Shown here one piece after another: positions 46,207 to 55,081 of a stretch of DNA of 64,000 bases. This DNA comes from Chelonobacter sp050613185 (GTDB taxonomy: Bacteria; Pseudomonadota; Gammaproteobacteria; Enterobacterales; Pasteurellaceae). The position numbers were made by a program, and so were the translations under genes. The notes under the pieces were generated by a model. It saw nothing but the letters and a program-made list of their open reading frames with translations, ran no database searches and was not told where the DNA came from. The stretch covers positions 558,001-622,000 of the forward strand of contig NZ_CP192511.1 in assembly GCF_050613185.1 (NCBI RefSeq). The letters run 5' to 3'. Each line of letters begins with the position of its first letter. The first letter of the stretch is position 1.

Positions 46207-47586
46207 TTAGGCTCTGCGCCATGTCGTGCCGTTTGCGCCGTCTTCCAACACAATCCCCATTGCCGTCAGTTTATTGCGTGCTTCGTCTGCCGCCGCCCAG
46301 TTTTTATCGGCGCGCGCTTGGTTGCGTTGCCGAATCAGGGCTTCGATTTCAGCCACTTCGCCATCGTCGGAACCGGCTTGCAAAAACGCTTCCGGTTGTT
46401 GATATAAAATCCCCAATACGTCGCCCAATTCACGCAAACGTGCGGCTAAACCGTCGGCTTGGCTTGGATGTTCCTGTTTGGCTTTATTGACCGCCCTTGC
46501 CAGTTCAAACAGCACCGACAATGCATTCGGCGTGTTGAAATCATCGTCCATCGCCTCGTTGAACGCCGCCACAAACGCTTCGCCGCCGCTGGCGACCGCA
46601 CTTGGATCGGTGTCACGCAACGCGGTGTATAAACGTTCAAGTGCGGTATGCGCCAAGTTCAGGTTCTCTTCGCTGTAATTCAACTGACTGCGGTAGTGGG
46701 CGGTCAGCAGGAAATAACGCACACTTTCGCCGTTATAGTGTTTCAGCACCTCACGCACAGTGAAGAAATTGCCAAGCGATTTCGACATTTTCTCTTTGTC
46801 GACCATAATCATGCCGGAGTGAATCCAATAATTGACATAATCATCGCCGTGGGCACAGCAGGATTGCGCAATTTCATTTTCGTGGTGCGGGAACATCAAA
46901 TCCGAGCCACCACCGTGAATATCAAAATGCGCACCTAATTCTTTATGGTTCATCGCCGAACATTCGATATGCCAGCCCGGGCGACCGTTGCCCCACGGTG
47001 AAGCCCAACTCGGCTCATTCGGTTTCGACATTTTCCACAGCACAAAATCCATCGGATTCTGCTTAATCGCGGAAATCTCAATGCGTGCGCCGGCTTGCAA
47101 TTGCTCCAAATCTTGACGTGACAGCAAACCGTATTTGGCAAAACTCGGCACAGAGAACATCACATCGCCGTTATCCGCCACATAAGCATGCCCGCGTTCA
47201 ATCAGTTTTTGTACAATCGCAATAATTTCCGCAATATGGTGCGTGGCGCGCGGTTCGCTGTTCGGCGCTTGGATATTCAACGCGTTGAAATCATTGTGCA
47301 TTTCCACCACCATACGATCGACCAACTGCTCGCAACTTTCGTTGTTTTCCAACGCACGCTTGATGATTTTATCGTCCACATCGGTGATGTTACGCACATA
47401 ATTCAGTTGATAGCCACTGTAGCGCAAATAGCGCGCGATCATGTCAAAACAAACGAAAGTGCGCCCGTGCCCGATATGGCAGTAGTCGTACACGGTCACG
47501 CCGCAGACATACATCCCGACTTTATTCGGCTCAATCGGGGTAAACACTTCTTTCTCTCGTTTTAAGGTATTATAAATTTTTAACAT
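46207..47586 (-). CDS. cysS: Cysteinyl-tRNA synthetase
   Basis: A 459-residue class I synthetase. The HIGH motif is in YDYCHIGHGRTFVCFD, the KMSKS motif in EKMSKSLGNFFT, and zinc-binding cysteine and histidines in CGVTVYD, WHIECSAMNHKELG and HHENEIAQS. ATG at 47586 (MLKIYNTLKREKEVF) is the canonical start; upstream in-frame codons extend into the divergent ppiB promoter region. Confidence 0.97.
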   Translation of the reverse strand: MLKIYNTLKREKEVFTPIEPNKVGMYVCGVTVYDYCHIGHGRTFVCFDMIARYLRYSGYQLNYVRNITDVDDKIIKRALENNESCEQLVDRMVVEMHNDFNALNIQAPNSEPRATHHIAEIIAIVQKLIERGHAYVADNGDVMFSVPSFAKYGLLSRQDLEQLQAGARIEISAIKQNPMDFVLWKMSKPNEPSWASPWGNGRPGWHIECSAMNHKELGAHFDIHGGGSDLMFPHHENEIAQSCCAHGDDYVNYWIHSGMIMVDKEKMSKSLGNFFTVREVLKHYNGESVRYFLLTAHYRSQLNYSEENLNLAHTALERLYTALRDTDPSAVASGGEAFVAAFNEAMDDDFNTPNALSVLFELARAVNKAKQEHPSQADGLAARLRELGDVLGILYQQPEAFLQAGSDDGEVAEIEALIRQRNQARADKNWAAADEARNKLTAMGIVLEDGANGTTWRRA

Positions 47587-47701
47587 GATTTCACTCTCTA
47601 GACCGCACTTTGACTTCGTCAGCGGCGGTAATTTGGCTGTTTTTATCGAATTTTTTGTGGAATAATAACGCGACTTTTTATCACCGTTATAGGAAACAAT
47701 T

Positions 47702-48211
47702 ATGGTAACGCTACACACCAATTTTGGCGACATAAAAATCGCATTAAACACTGAAAAAGCCCCAATTACCAGCGAAAACTTTTTAAATTACTGCAAAAAA
47801 GGCTTTTATGACAACACCATTTTCCACCGCGTGATCGACGGCTTTATGATTCAAGGCGGCGGCATGCAAGTCGGCATGAAAGAAAAAGCCACCGACGCGC
47901 CGATCCAAAATGAAGCCGGCAACGGGTTAAGCAACAAAAAAGGCACGATTGCCATGGCGCGCACCAACGATCCGCACTCCGCCACAGCACAATTTTTTAT
48001 CAACGTCGCCGATAATAACTTCTTAGATTACCGCGCCAAAACCCTATACGATCGCGAAGTCGTGCAAGAGTGGGGCTATGCGGTGTTCGGTGAAGTGGTT
48101 GAGGGCATGGACGTAGTGGAAAAAATCCGCAAAGTCAAAACCGGCAACCACGGCTTCCACCAAGATGTACCAAAAGAAGATGTGATTATTCAGTCGGTGA
48201 CGGTTGAGTAA
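47702..48211 (+). CDS. ppiB: Peptidyl-prolyl cis-trans isomerase B (cyclophilin)
   Basis: A 169-residue cytoplasmic cyclophilin without signal peptide. Active-site segments FHRVIDGFMIQGGGM and MARTNDPHSATAQFFINVADN are intact. It is transcribed divergently from cysS, the usual ppiB-cysS arrangement. Confidence 0.96.
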   Translation: MVTLHTNFGDIKIALNTEKAPITSENFLNYCKKGFYDNTIFHRVIDGFMIQGGGMQVGMKEKATDAPIQNEAGNGLSNKKGTIAMARTNDPHSATAQFFINVADNNFLDYRAKTLYDREVVQEWGYAVFGEVVEGMDVVEKIRKVKTGNHGFHQDVPKEDVIIQSVTVE

Positions 48212-48267
48212 ATGGTATTAGCAAGATTAAGTCGGTTAAAACCGGCTGAGATTGCTGATAAACTGAC

Positions 48268-48297
48268 TTCCCTCCCTCCGTATACGGAGGGAGGGAA
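48268..48297. repeat. Perfect 30-bp palindrome after ppiB
   Basis: TTCCCTCCCTCCG-TATA-CGGAGGGAGGGAA is a perfect inverted repeat. It shares CTCCCTCCG with the nested palindrome at 5244-5298. No T-run follows on the plus strand. It is probably a dispersed repeat that may also stabilise or terminate the ppiB mRNA. Confidence 0.8.
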
Positions 48298-48377
48298 ATT
48301 ATTCGAGAAAGAGACGTTGTCAGCAGTCTGAGCCAGTTAATGCCAGCTTTTTTCTTGAATAACTCAGAGAATTTAAA

Positions 48378-48461
48378 ATGAAACGTTTTTTCACGTTATT
48401 AGTATTAACTACATTATTAACTGCTTGCAGTATTGATGTGCCGTTTGTGCCGCTGATTTAG
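48378..48461 (+). CDS. 27-residue lipoprotein
   Basis: The ORF encodes MKRFFTLLVLTTLLTACSID and a short tail VPFVPLI. Residues 2-3 are basic, a hydrophobic core follows, and the lipobox LTAC puts the lipidated cysteine at position 17. The mature lipopeptide would be only 11 residues. GAGA precedes the ATG. Small lipoproteins of this kind (entericidin-, LptM- or YifL-like) are easily missed. It lies between ppiB and xerD (opposite strand). No homologue is claimed. Confidence 0.7.
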   Translation: MKRFFTLLVLTTLLTACSIDVPFVPLI

Positions 48462-48582
48462 TTTCTAAGATTGGAAGCCGTCCCAATCTATAAAAGTTAA
48501 AAACCATTTAATAAAAAATCTATCGCATTTTTAATGAGCTGTCATTGCGATAGTAAACTCTCCACTTCCTCCCCAGCTTGTT

Positions 48583-49476
48583 CTACCCCCGCGGATGAAA
48601 CTGTTGGTGCAGTTTCTTCAACCGCTCTTTGGCGACGTGGGTGTAGATTTGGGTGGTGGAGAGATCGCTGTGTCCGAGCAGCATTTGCACCACCCGTAAA
48701 TCCGCACCGTGATTGACCAGATGGGTGGCGAAGGCGTGGCGTAACACGTGCGGTGAAAGGGCGTTTTGATCAATTTGCGCCAGCAACGCATAATGTTTAA
48801 TCCGGTGCCAAAAGGTCTGACGGGTCATCATCGTACCGCGCAAGCTGGGAAACAGCACATCGGAGCGTTGCCCTTTCAACAATAACTGCCGTCCATATAA
48901 AATAAACTCTTGAATCCAGTAACTCGCTTCCTCGCCCATCGGGACTAACCGCTCTTTGTTGCCCTTGCCGATCACCCGCACCACGCCTTGATTGAGGCTG
49001 ATATTGTCCACATTTAAGCTAACCAATTCGGTCACGCGTAAGCCGGTGGCATACAGCAATTCCAACATCGCTTTATCGCGCAATTCCAACGGCTCATCGG
49101 TTGTCGGCGCATTGAGCAAATCGGTGACTTGAGCTTCGCTAAGGTATTTCGGCAAACGCGACGGCAGTTTCGGCGAGGTTAAAAGTGCGGTTGGATCATC
49201 ACTGCGGTATTTTTCGCGGTACAGATATTGGAACAGTTTGCGCAGTGCACTCAACATCCGTGCCGAACTGGTGGCTTTATAGCCTTTGGCAAGCCGTTCG
49301 CCAAGAAAGGTTTGCAGGTCGATATGATCGAGGGTTAATAATGTCAGTTGCTGCGCATTCAACCATGTGCAAAGTGCGGTCAAATCCAAACGGTATGAAG
49401 CAACGGTATTTTCGGACAAGCCTTTTTCCAGCCAAAGCTCATTGAGGAATAAGTCTGTCAACATAGAGTCTTTCAT
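48583..49476 (-). CDS. xerD: Site-specific tyrosine recombinase XerD
   Basis: A 297-residue recombinase that resolves chromosome dimers at dif with XerC and FtsK. Catalytic residues are visible: Arg in TGLRVTELVSLN, Lys in GKGNKERLVP, His/Arg in LSPHVLRHAFATHLVNHGAD, His in LLGHSDLSTTQ and Tyr in IYTHVAKERL. The N-terminal SAM-like domain starts DLFLNELWLEKGLSENTVAS, closer to XerD than XerC. ATG at 49476 follows GAGG; TTG 12 bases earlier is unlikely. Confidence 0.94.
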   Translation of the reverse strand: MKDSMLTDLFLNELWLEKGLSENTVASYRLDLTALCTWLNAQQLTLLTLDHIDLQTFLGERLAKGYKATSSARMLSALRKLFQYLYREKYRSDDPTALLTSPKLPSRLPKYLSEAQVTDLLNAPTTDEPLELRDKAMLELLYATGLRVTELVSLNVDNISLNQGVVRVIGKGNKERLVPMGEEASYWIQEFILYGRQLLLKGQRSDVLFPSLRGTMMTRQTFWHRIKHYALLAQIDQNALSPHVLRHAFATHLVNHGADLRVVQMLLGHSDLSTTQIYTHVAKERLKKLHQQFHPRG

Positions 49477-49543
49477 TTTTTTCCTCAATAATATCCAATG
49501 ATTAAGCCTATTTTAGAGGGGCGAAAGCCCCTCATACCGGCAA

Positions 49544-50632
49544 TTAATCCTCGCCCCACACCTCTTGCGCAATTTCTTCCACCAACCGCACTTTTGCCCA
49601 TTGCTGCGCTTCGGTCATCAGGTTGCCCTCTTCGGTGGAGGCAAAACCGCATTGCGGGCTGAGCGCCAGTTGTTCCAAAGGGACATATTGCGCCGCTTGT
49701 GCGATGCGATCTTTGATCAGTTGCTTATCTTCCAATTCCGGGAATTTGGAAGTGATTAAGCCCAACACCACCCGCCCTTTATTGCCTTTGAAGTGTTGCA
49801 ACGGCTCGAAGCCGCCGGAGCGTTCATTGTCATATTCCAAGAAATAACCGTCAAACGTGGTTTGTCCGAACAATTCTTTGGCAATCGGATCGTACGCGCC
49901 ACTGAGCATATAAGTGGATTTATAGTTGCCGCGGCAAACATGGGTGGTGATTGCCATATCCGCCGGTTTCTGCGCCAACACCGCTTGCACGTTCGCCAAT
50001 GCAATCGCTTTATTTTGCTCGAAATCGTCCGCATTCGAATCGTTGCACAGATGTCCCCAATAGACATCATCGAACTGTAAATAGCGACAACCCGCTTCAT
50101 AAAATGCCAACATCGCGTCGATATAGGCTTGTTGCACATCTTTCGCCAATGCTTCTTTCGTCGCATAAATTTCCGGATTGAACACATTTTTGTGCATTAA
50201 CTGGTTCGGGCTTGGAATGGTGAATTTCACCACCGCACGCCCGTTGACGATACGATTCAGCGATTTGAAATGTTCAAGGAACGGATGTGCTGGATTCCAT
50301 GACACCTTGCCACAGTTGCGGATATTGTAACGGCGCACTTGCACCCCGTGGAATTGATAAGCCTGCTCCGGTTCATAACCTTCGATTCCGTTTAATCCTT
50401 CCAGAAAGTCGATATGCCACCAAGAACGGCGGAATTCCCCGTCGGTAATCACTTGCAGACCAGCGGCAAGCTGCGCTTCAACCAGTTTAGCCACTTCTTG
50501 TTCTTCCAAGAGGTTCAATTCGCTGCGGTTAATTTTGCCGGCATTAAAATCAGCACGTGCTTTTTTCCAAGCCTCGCTACGTAAATAACTGCCGACGGTA
50601 TCGGCGTGTAACGGTAAGGTTTTGTTTGTCAT
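49544..50632 (-). CDS. MetE C-terminal-domain-like methyltransferase (YxjG/YxjH type)
   Basis: A 362-residue TIM-barrel protein related to the catalytic half of cobalamin-independent methionine synthase. Zinc-type ligands are suggested by THVCRGN and SPQCGFAS; DGEFRRSWWHIDFL and YLQFDDVYWG are family motifs. It lacks the N-terminal MetE half, so folate polyglutamate use is doubtful; such short proteins may use other methyl donors. ATG at 50632 follows AAGGAA. The 26-base gap from the cystine-type ABC transporter suggests a shared role in sulphur amino acid metabolism. Confidence 0.85.
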   Translation of the reverse strand: MTNKTLPLHADTVGSYLRSEAWKKARADFNAGKINRSELNLLEEQEVAKLVEAQLAAGLQVITDGEFRRSWWHIDFLEGLNGIEGYEPEQAYQFHGVQVRRYNIRNCGKVSWNPAHPFLEHFKSLNRIVNGRAVVKFTIPSPNQLMHKNVFNPEIYATKEALAKDVQQAYIDAMLAFYEAGCRYLQFDDVYWGHLCNDSNADDFEQNKAIALANVQAVLAQKPADMAITTHVCRGNYKSTYMLSGAYDPIAKELFGQTTFDGYFLEYDNERSGGFEPLQHFKGNKGRVVLGLITSKFPELEDKQLIKDRIAQAAQYVPLEQLALSPQCGFASTEEGNLMTEAQQWAKVRLVEEIAQEVWGED

Positions 50633-50658
50633 GTTGGTTTCCTTTTTAATGCGAAAAA

Positions 50659-51426
50659 TCAAATACAAAAATCGTGGTAATCCTGCGGATCAACCTGCTG
50701 CAAAAATTGTTTGGTGCGCTCCTGTTGCGGGCGGCTGAAAAACACTTTTGCTTCACCCTGCTCCACAATCTTGCCTTGATCGATAAAAATCACCCGATCC
50801 GCCACTTCCTGCGCAAAGCGGATTTCGTGGGTGACGATCACCATCGTCCAGCCCTCTTTCGCCAGCCACTTCAAGGTGTGCAACACTTCGTTGACCAGTT
50901 CGGGATCGAGGGCGGAAGTCGGTTCGTCCAGCAAAATCACTTCCGGCTGCACTGCCAGCGCCCGTGCGATACCGACCCGTTGCTGCTGCCCGCCGGACAG
51001 TTGCGACGGATACAAATCCAGTTTATCGCCTAACCCGACTTTTTCCAACAAGGTTTTGGCTTCCTGCCGTGCTTGGGTCGGGGCTTTTTTCTGCACCACA
51101 ATCAGCCCTTCCATCACATTTTCAATCACGGTGCGGTGCGGAAACAAATTGTGCTGTTGAAACACCATCGCCGTGCGGCGGCGCAGTTGCAAGGTTTGTT
51201 GTTTACTGATTTTCTGGGCAAAATCGATCTGCAAAGTGCGGTCACTGAATGCCAATGTGCCTTGATCCGGCGTTTCCAACAGGTTCAAACAACGTAAAAA
51301 GGTGGTTTTGCCCGAGCCGGAAGGGCCGAGAATCGCGATCACTTCGCCTTTTTCCACTTGCAAATCAATCCCTTTCAAAATTTCATTGCCGTGAAACTGT
51401 TTATGGATATTTTTAACCTGTAACAT
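50659..51426 (-). CDS. Cystine/polar amino acid ABC transporter ATP-binding protein
   Basis: A 255-residue ABC ATPase of the polar amino acid family. Walker A is GPSGSGKTT, signature LSGGQQQRVGIARAL, Walker B VILLDEPTSALDPELV. The start MLQVKNIHKQFHGNEILKGI at 51426 is 4 bases after the permease stop. The operon partners favour cystine, as in the Tcy/YecC group, but substrate is inferred. Confidence 0.92.
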   Translation of the reverse strand: MLQVKNIHKQFHGNEILKGIDLQVEKGEVIAILGPSGSGKTTFLRCLNLLETPDQGTLAFSDRTLQIDFAQKISKQQTLQLRRRTAMVFQQHNLFPHRTVIENVMEGLIVVQKKAPTQARQEAKTLLEKVGLGDKLDLYPSQLSGGQQQRVGIARALAVQPEVILLDEPTSALDPELVNEVLHTLKWLAKEGWTMVIVTHEIRFAQEVADRVIFIDQGKIVEQGEAKVFFSRPQQERTKQFLQQVDPQDYHDFCI

Positions 51427-51430
51427 GATT

Positions 51431-52147
51431 TTATCCGTAACGTGAAAAATGTTTTTCCAGTCGCCCTTGTGCCAGCGATAGTACAAAGCAAATCAGCCAA
51501 TAAATCAACGCCGCTTCACTGTAAATCCACAGGAATTCATAGGTGGTCGAGGCAATATTTTGCGCCTCACGAAACAGTTCGGTGACCAATACGGTGGAAG
51601 CCAGCGAGGTGTCTTTCACCAAACTGATAAAGCTGTTCGACAGCGGCGGCACGGAAACGCGCATTGCCTGCGGCATAATGCTGCGACGGAAAGTCTGGGC
51701 ATAGCTCATACCAATAGAATACGACGCTTCCCATTGCCCTTTCGGAATCGACAAAATCGCCGCACGAATGGTTTCCGAAGCGTAGGCGCCGATATTTAAG
51801 GAAAAGGCGATCACCGCCGACGGAAACGGATCAAGCTTGACGCCGATATTCGGCAAACCGTAGAAAATAATAAACAACTGTACCAGCAATGGCGTGCCGC
51901 GAATAGCGGAAACATAAATCCGTGCCAGATAATAACCAAGCGAATACAGCGGATTGGTGCGCGGAATCACTCGAATCAGCGCAATAAAGAACGCAATGAT
52001 CATGCCGAACAAAAACGACAGCAAAGTCAACGGAATGGTATTGGCAATTGCGCCGCGCAACATCGGCCAAAAAGCGTCGATTAACATCGACGCTTGTTGT
52101 TCATCTAAAAACGGCAGGGCTGACAACAGATTATTCAGTGACGTCAT
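51431..52147 (-). CDS. Cystine/polar amino acid ABC transporter permease
   Basis: A 238-residue inner-membrane protein with about five helices. YVSAIRGTPLLVQLFIIFYG and the EAA loop EASYSIGMSYAQTFRRSIMP are typical of HisM/TcyL permeases. It overlaps the binding-protein gene by 17 bases, implying translational coupling. Confidence 0.92.
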   Translation of the reverse strand: MTSLNNLLSALPFLDEQQASMLIDAFWPMLRGAIANTIPLTLLSFLFGMIIAFFIALIRVIPRTNPLYSLGYYLARIYVSAIRGTPLLVQLFIIFYGLPNIGVKLDPFPSAVIAFSLNIGAYASETIRAAILSIPKGQWEASYSIGMSYAQTFRRSIMPQAMRVSVPPLSNSFISLVKDTSLASTVLVTELFREAQNIASTTYEFLWIYSEAALIYWLICFVLSLAQGRLEKHFSRYG

Positions 52148-52946
52148 CGCCGAACCATTGGATTGACAAGGCTTTCAAGCTACCGTCCTGGCGCATTTCG
52201 CCCAAAGTGCGGTTGAAATCGGCGACGACTTCATCATTACCTTTTAAGAATACAAAACCTGAGCCGATTTTATTCTCATCTTTAAATGCGATTTTCAAAC
52301 CGGCGTTCGGTTGTTGTTTCAGGTAATCCAAAATCGCCAACTGCCCGTTTAAGGTGATGTCGGCACGTTTTTGTTTCACCAGCTCCAATGCCGGCGCCAT
52401 GCCTTCCACCGGCAGGATTTCCGCGCCGTGTTCTTTTGCCAATACATAGTAGCTGCTGTTGATACTTTGCGCCGATTTTTTGCCTTGAATTTGCGCAAGT
52501 GCGGTCAGATCGTCCGCATCGGCTGGCGTCACGACCACCGAGCGCTCAAAGTTATACGGCTCGGATAACAGATATTTTTGTTGGCGTTCCGGATTGGTTA
52601 AATCGACCTGATTGGCAATAATATCAAAGCGTTTGGCATTCAACCCGGCAAACATCGCGTCCCATTGGGTTTCAAAAAATTCCACTTGCAAACCTAAGCG
52701 TTTTGCGACTTCACGCGTCACTTCCACATCAAAACCGGTCAATTTGCCGTCTTTATCGTGAAACGTGAACGGAGGGTAAGTGCCTTCGGTGCCGACACGC
52801 AATGTTTTTGTCATCGCCAACGTGTCAGCCAATGTGGTTTCTTTTTTCTCACTGACACCGCTTTGCTGCGCTTGGTCACAGGCACTCAAACCAAACGCCG
52901 CAATGGCAAACGCAAAAATTGAAAAGAGCTTTTTGTTTAATTTCAT
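52131..52946 (-). CDS. Cystine-type solute-binding lipoprotein
   Basis: A 271-residue family 3 binding protein. The signal peptide ends in lipobox LSAC (Cys23), so it is anchored rather than free. The ligand fold shows VGTEGTYPPFTFHDKDGKLT and GFDVEVTREVAKRLG with FETQWDAMFAGLNAKRFDII, close to cystine binders such as E. coli TcyJ. It leads an operon of binding protein, permease, ATPase and a MetE-like enzyme. Confidence 0.9.
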   Translation of the reverse strand: MKLNKKLFSIFAFAIAAFGLSACDQAQQSGVSEKKETTLADTLAMTKTLRVGTEGTYPPFTFHDKDGKLTGFDVEVTREVAKRLGLQVEFFETQWDAMFAGLNAKRFDIIANQVDLTNPERQQKYLLSEPYNFERSVVVTPADADDLTALAQIQGKKSAQSINSSYYVLAKEHGAEILPVEGMAPALELVKQKRADITLNGQLAILDYLKQQPNAGLKIAFKDENKIGSGFVFLKGNDEVVADFNRTLGEMRQDGSLKALSIQWFGDDVTE

Positions 52947-53110
52947 TTTGTTATATCTCTGTTAGTTTTAAAGCAAAAATTCAGGGGCACAGTATAATAG
53001 ATTGCGCGTAATCCGCCTATACTTACATTTTCTAAGTTATAACTTTTTGCTATAAAAATCGATAGCCCGCGCTAATGCAAAAACCGCTTTATTTCCCCGG
53101 CACAACAATT

Positions 53111-53337
53111 TATACTACGCTTCTAGTGCCAACAAGGAACTAGGACCATGCAAACATCATCTGAACATAACCGCACTTGCCCACTCATCAGCACCGTTAT
53201 GCGATCCCCGCATAACCTACCGCCGTTATTTTCATTTGATCATCAATCCTCAGCTATTGGGGATTTTTTTTGTCTAAAATTCAGCCTCCTCCGTTCCTGT
53301 GCGCTTCCCTTTTCATCTCATTCACGGAGTAACCGCA
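53111..53337 (+). promoter_or_regulatory. Structured leader RNA before the amidohydrolase (candidate attenuator/riboswitch)
   Basis: A -10-like TATACT (53111-53116) would start a transcript of about 215 bases before the amidohydrolase ATG. It contains hairpin CTAGT/ACTAG (about 53125-53145), an 8-bp hairpin GTTATGCG-ATCCC-CGCATAAC (53196-53216), and a terminator AATCCTC/GGGGATT plus eight T (53245-53271). ATCCCC at 53204-53209 is complementary to GGGGAT at 53259-53264, so the second hairpin and the terminator can be replaced by an antiterminator pairing. CTCCGT (53289-53294) can also mask the SD ACGGAG (53324-53329). A 70-codon ORF from 53148 with AGGA upstream could be a leader peptide instead. 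No known riboswitch class fits. The rest of 52947-53110 shows no gene. Confidence 0.55.
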
Positions 53338-54321
53338 ATGCAACACGTTCGTACTTTTAATACCTATATTCGCGATGAAATTATCAAAAAAGGCGGCTGG
53401 GTTAATTCCCATGCGCACGCCGACCGTGCATTCACCATGACCCCGGATAAAATTGATATTTACCGCACTTGCAACCTACAACAAAAATGGGATTTGGTGG
53501 ACGAAGTGAAGCGCAATTCCAGTATCGACGACTACTACGCCCGTTTTTGCCAAGCGATTGAAATGATGATTCAACAAGGGGTGACGGCATTCGGTACGTT
53601 TGTGGATATTGATCCGGTGTGTGAAGATCGCGCCATTATCGCCGCCCACCGCGCGCGTGAAGTGTATAAAAACGACATTATTTTGAAATTTGCCAACCAA
53701 ACCTTAAAAGGCGTGATCGAGCCGACCGCACGCAAATGGTTCGACATCGGCGCGGATATGGTCGATATGATCGGCGGCTTGCCGTATCGTGATGAACTCG
53801 ATCACGGACGCGGCGAAGAAGCGTTTGATATTCTGATGGACGCGGCAAAATCGCGCGGCATTATGTGCCACGTTCACGTCGATCAATTCAACACCCCACG
53901 CGAAAAAGAAACGGAAATGTTGTGCGACAAAACCATCGAGTACGGTATGCAGGGACGCGTCGCCGCCATTCACGGCATTTCGATCGGCGCGCACCCGAAA
54001 GAATACCGCTATCAGCTTTATGCCAAAATGCGCGAAGCGCAACTGATGATGATCGCCTGCCCGATGGCGTGGATCGACAGCAACCGTAAAGAAGACCTCA
54101 TGCCGTTCCACAACGCCCTGACTCCTGCCGATGAAATGATCCCGCAAGGCATTACGGTGGCAATCGGCACGGACAATATCTGTGACTACATGGTGCCGTT
54201 ATGTGAAGGCGATATGTGGCAAGAACTCAGCCTGCTTGCCGCCGGCTGCCGCTTCCCGGATATCGAAGCAATGATTAACATCGCCAGCGTAAACGGTCGC
54301 AAAGTGCTGGGATTAGATTAA
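53338..54321 (+). CDS. Amidohydrolase-superfamily deaminase (cytosine deaminase-like)
   Basis: A 327-residue metal-dependent hydrolase. Metal ligands appear in VNSHAHADRAF (HxH), CHVHVDQFN (His), AAIHGISIGAH (His) and IGTDNICDY (Asp). The arrangement matches the cytosine deaminase/atrazine chlorohydrolase branch, but the substrate is not evident. ATG at 53338 is taken because ACGGAGT precedes it; an upstream GTG at 53299 is less likely. It is shorter than CodA (about 427 aa). It sits behind a structured leader and before a GST gene. Confidence 0.82.
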   Translation: MQHVRTFNTYIRDEIIKKGGWVNSHAHADRAFTMTPDKIDIYRTCNLQQKWDLVDEVKRNSSIDDYYARFCQAIEMMIQQGVTAFGTFVDIDPVCEDRAIIAAHRAREVYKNDIILKFANQTLKGVIEPTARKWFDIGADMVDMIGGLPYRDELDHGRGEEAFDILMDAAKSRGIMCHVHVDQFNTPREKETEMLCDKTIEYGMQGRVAAIHGISIGAHPKEYRYQLYAKMREAQLMMIACPMAWIDSNRKEDLMPFHNALTPADEMIPQGITVAIGTDNICDYMVPLCEGDMWQELSLLAAGCRFPDIEAMINIASVNGRKVLGLD

Positions 54322-54363
54322 TCCTTTTACCATAGCCGAAATTTCATCCAAAGGACAACCAAA

Positions 54364-55065
54364 ATGCTTAAACTTTTCACCGTTCCCGGCAACGTAAAAA
54401 GCCGTTCATTTTCTCCTTTCGCTTACAAAGCTGAAGCCCTGCTTGCCTTGGCTGGAGTGGATTACCGCCTTGAATATGTGGCGGATTTTTCGCAAATGCC
54501 AAAAGGCAAAGTGCCGGTGTTGCAAGACGGTGAGACGTTGATTGCCGACAGCGAATTGATTAAAGCCTATTTGAGCGAGCATTTTTCGCTGAATGCTGAC
54601 CGCACTTTGAGCGTCGAGCAGCACGCGGTGGGGCGTGCGTTTCGGGTGATGTTGGAAGAGCGCACCTATTGGGCGGGGGTGTACGCACGTTTTCTTGACC
54701 CTGCGGGCGACGATTTTTTGCTGAAGCAAATATTAGGCGGTGCGCCTAGCGAAATGAAACCGGTCATCGCCGCCGCCATGCGTGAAAACGTGCGAAACGA
54801 AATGCACGGACACGGCATAGGTCGCCATTCAGCGGCGCAGATTTACGCCTTTGCCATTGGCGATATCGAGGCGGTGCTGACGTATTTGGGCGACAAGCCG
54901 TTTTTCTTTGGCAATACGCCGACCACGATTGACGCAACCATCGCAGGGCTGTTTTCCAATTGGCTGTCGAATGATTTTGCTTGGGCAGTGGGCGATTATT
55001 TGAGAAGCAAACCGCAAGTGGCGGAGTATGTGGCAAGGTTTGAGAAAATGGTGTTTGGCGGATAA
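54364..55065 (+). CDS. Glutathione S-transferase-like protein, FAX/metaxin type
   Basis: A 233-residue protein with a thioredoxin-like N-domain (KVPVLQDGETLIADSELIKAYL) and helical C-domain (RNEMHGHGIGRHSAAQIYAFAI, TTIDATIAGLF), the pattern of FAX/metaxin-related bacterial GSTs. The catalytic residue near position 13 (VKSRSFSPFAYKAE) is not the classical Tyr. It follows the amidohydrolase by 42 bases. The hairpin after it contains a Neisseria uptake sequence, so the gene or its 3' flank may come from Neisseriaceae, though an internal Pasteurellaceae uptake signal (54599-54607) is present. Confidence 0.85.
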   Translation: MLKLFTVPGNVKSRSFSPFAYKAEALLALAGVDYRLEYVADFSQMPKGKVPVLQDGETLIADSELIKAYLSEHFSLNADRTLSVEQHAVGRAFRVMLEERTYWAGVYARFLDPAGDDFLLKQILGGAPSEMKPVIAAAMRENVRNEMHGHGIGRHSAAQIYAFAIGDIEAVLTYLGDKPFFFGNTPTTIDATIAGLFSNWLSNDFAWAVGDYLRSKPQVAEYVARFEKMVFGG

Positions 55066-55081
55066 TTGACGAGATAGGTAA

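Noticed and set aside
53111..53216. TPP, purine or ZTP riboswitch before the amidohydrolase
   Set aside because: None of the conserved cores (such as CTGAGA with ACCTGATC for TPP) is present.
53148..53360. 70-codon ORF in the amidohydrolase leader as a real protein gene
   Set aside because: It has an AGGA before the ATG, but it spans the terminator and overlaps the next start, and its composition is not protein-like. Kept only as a possible leader peptide.
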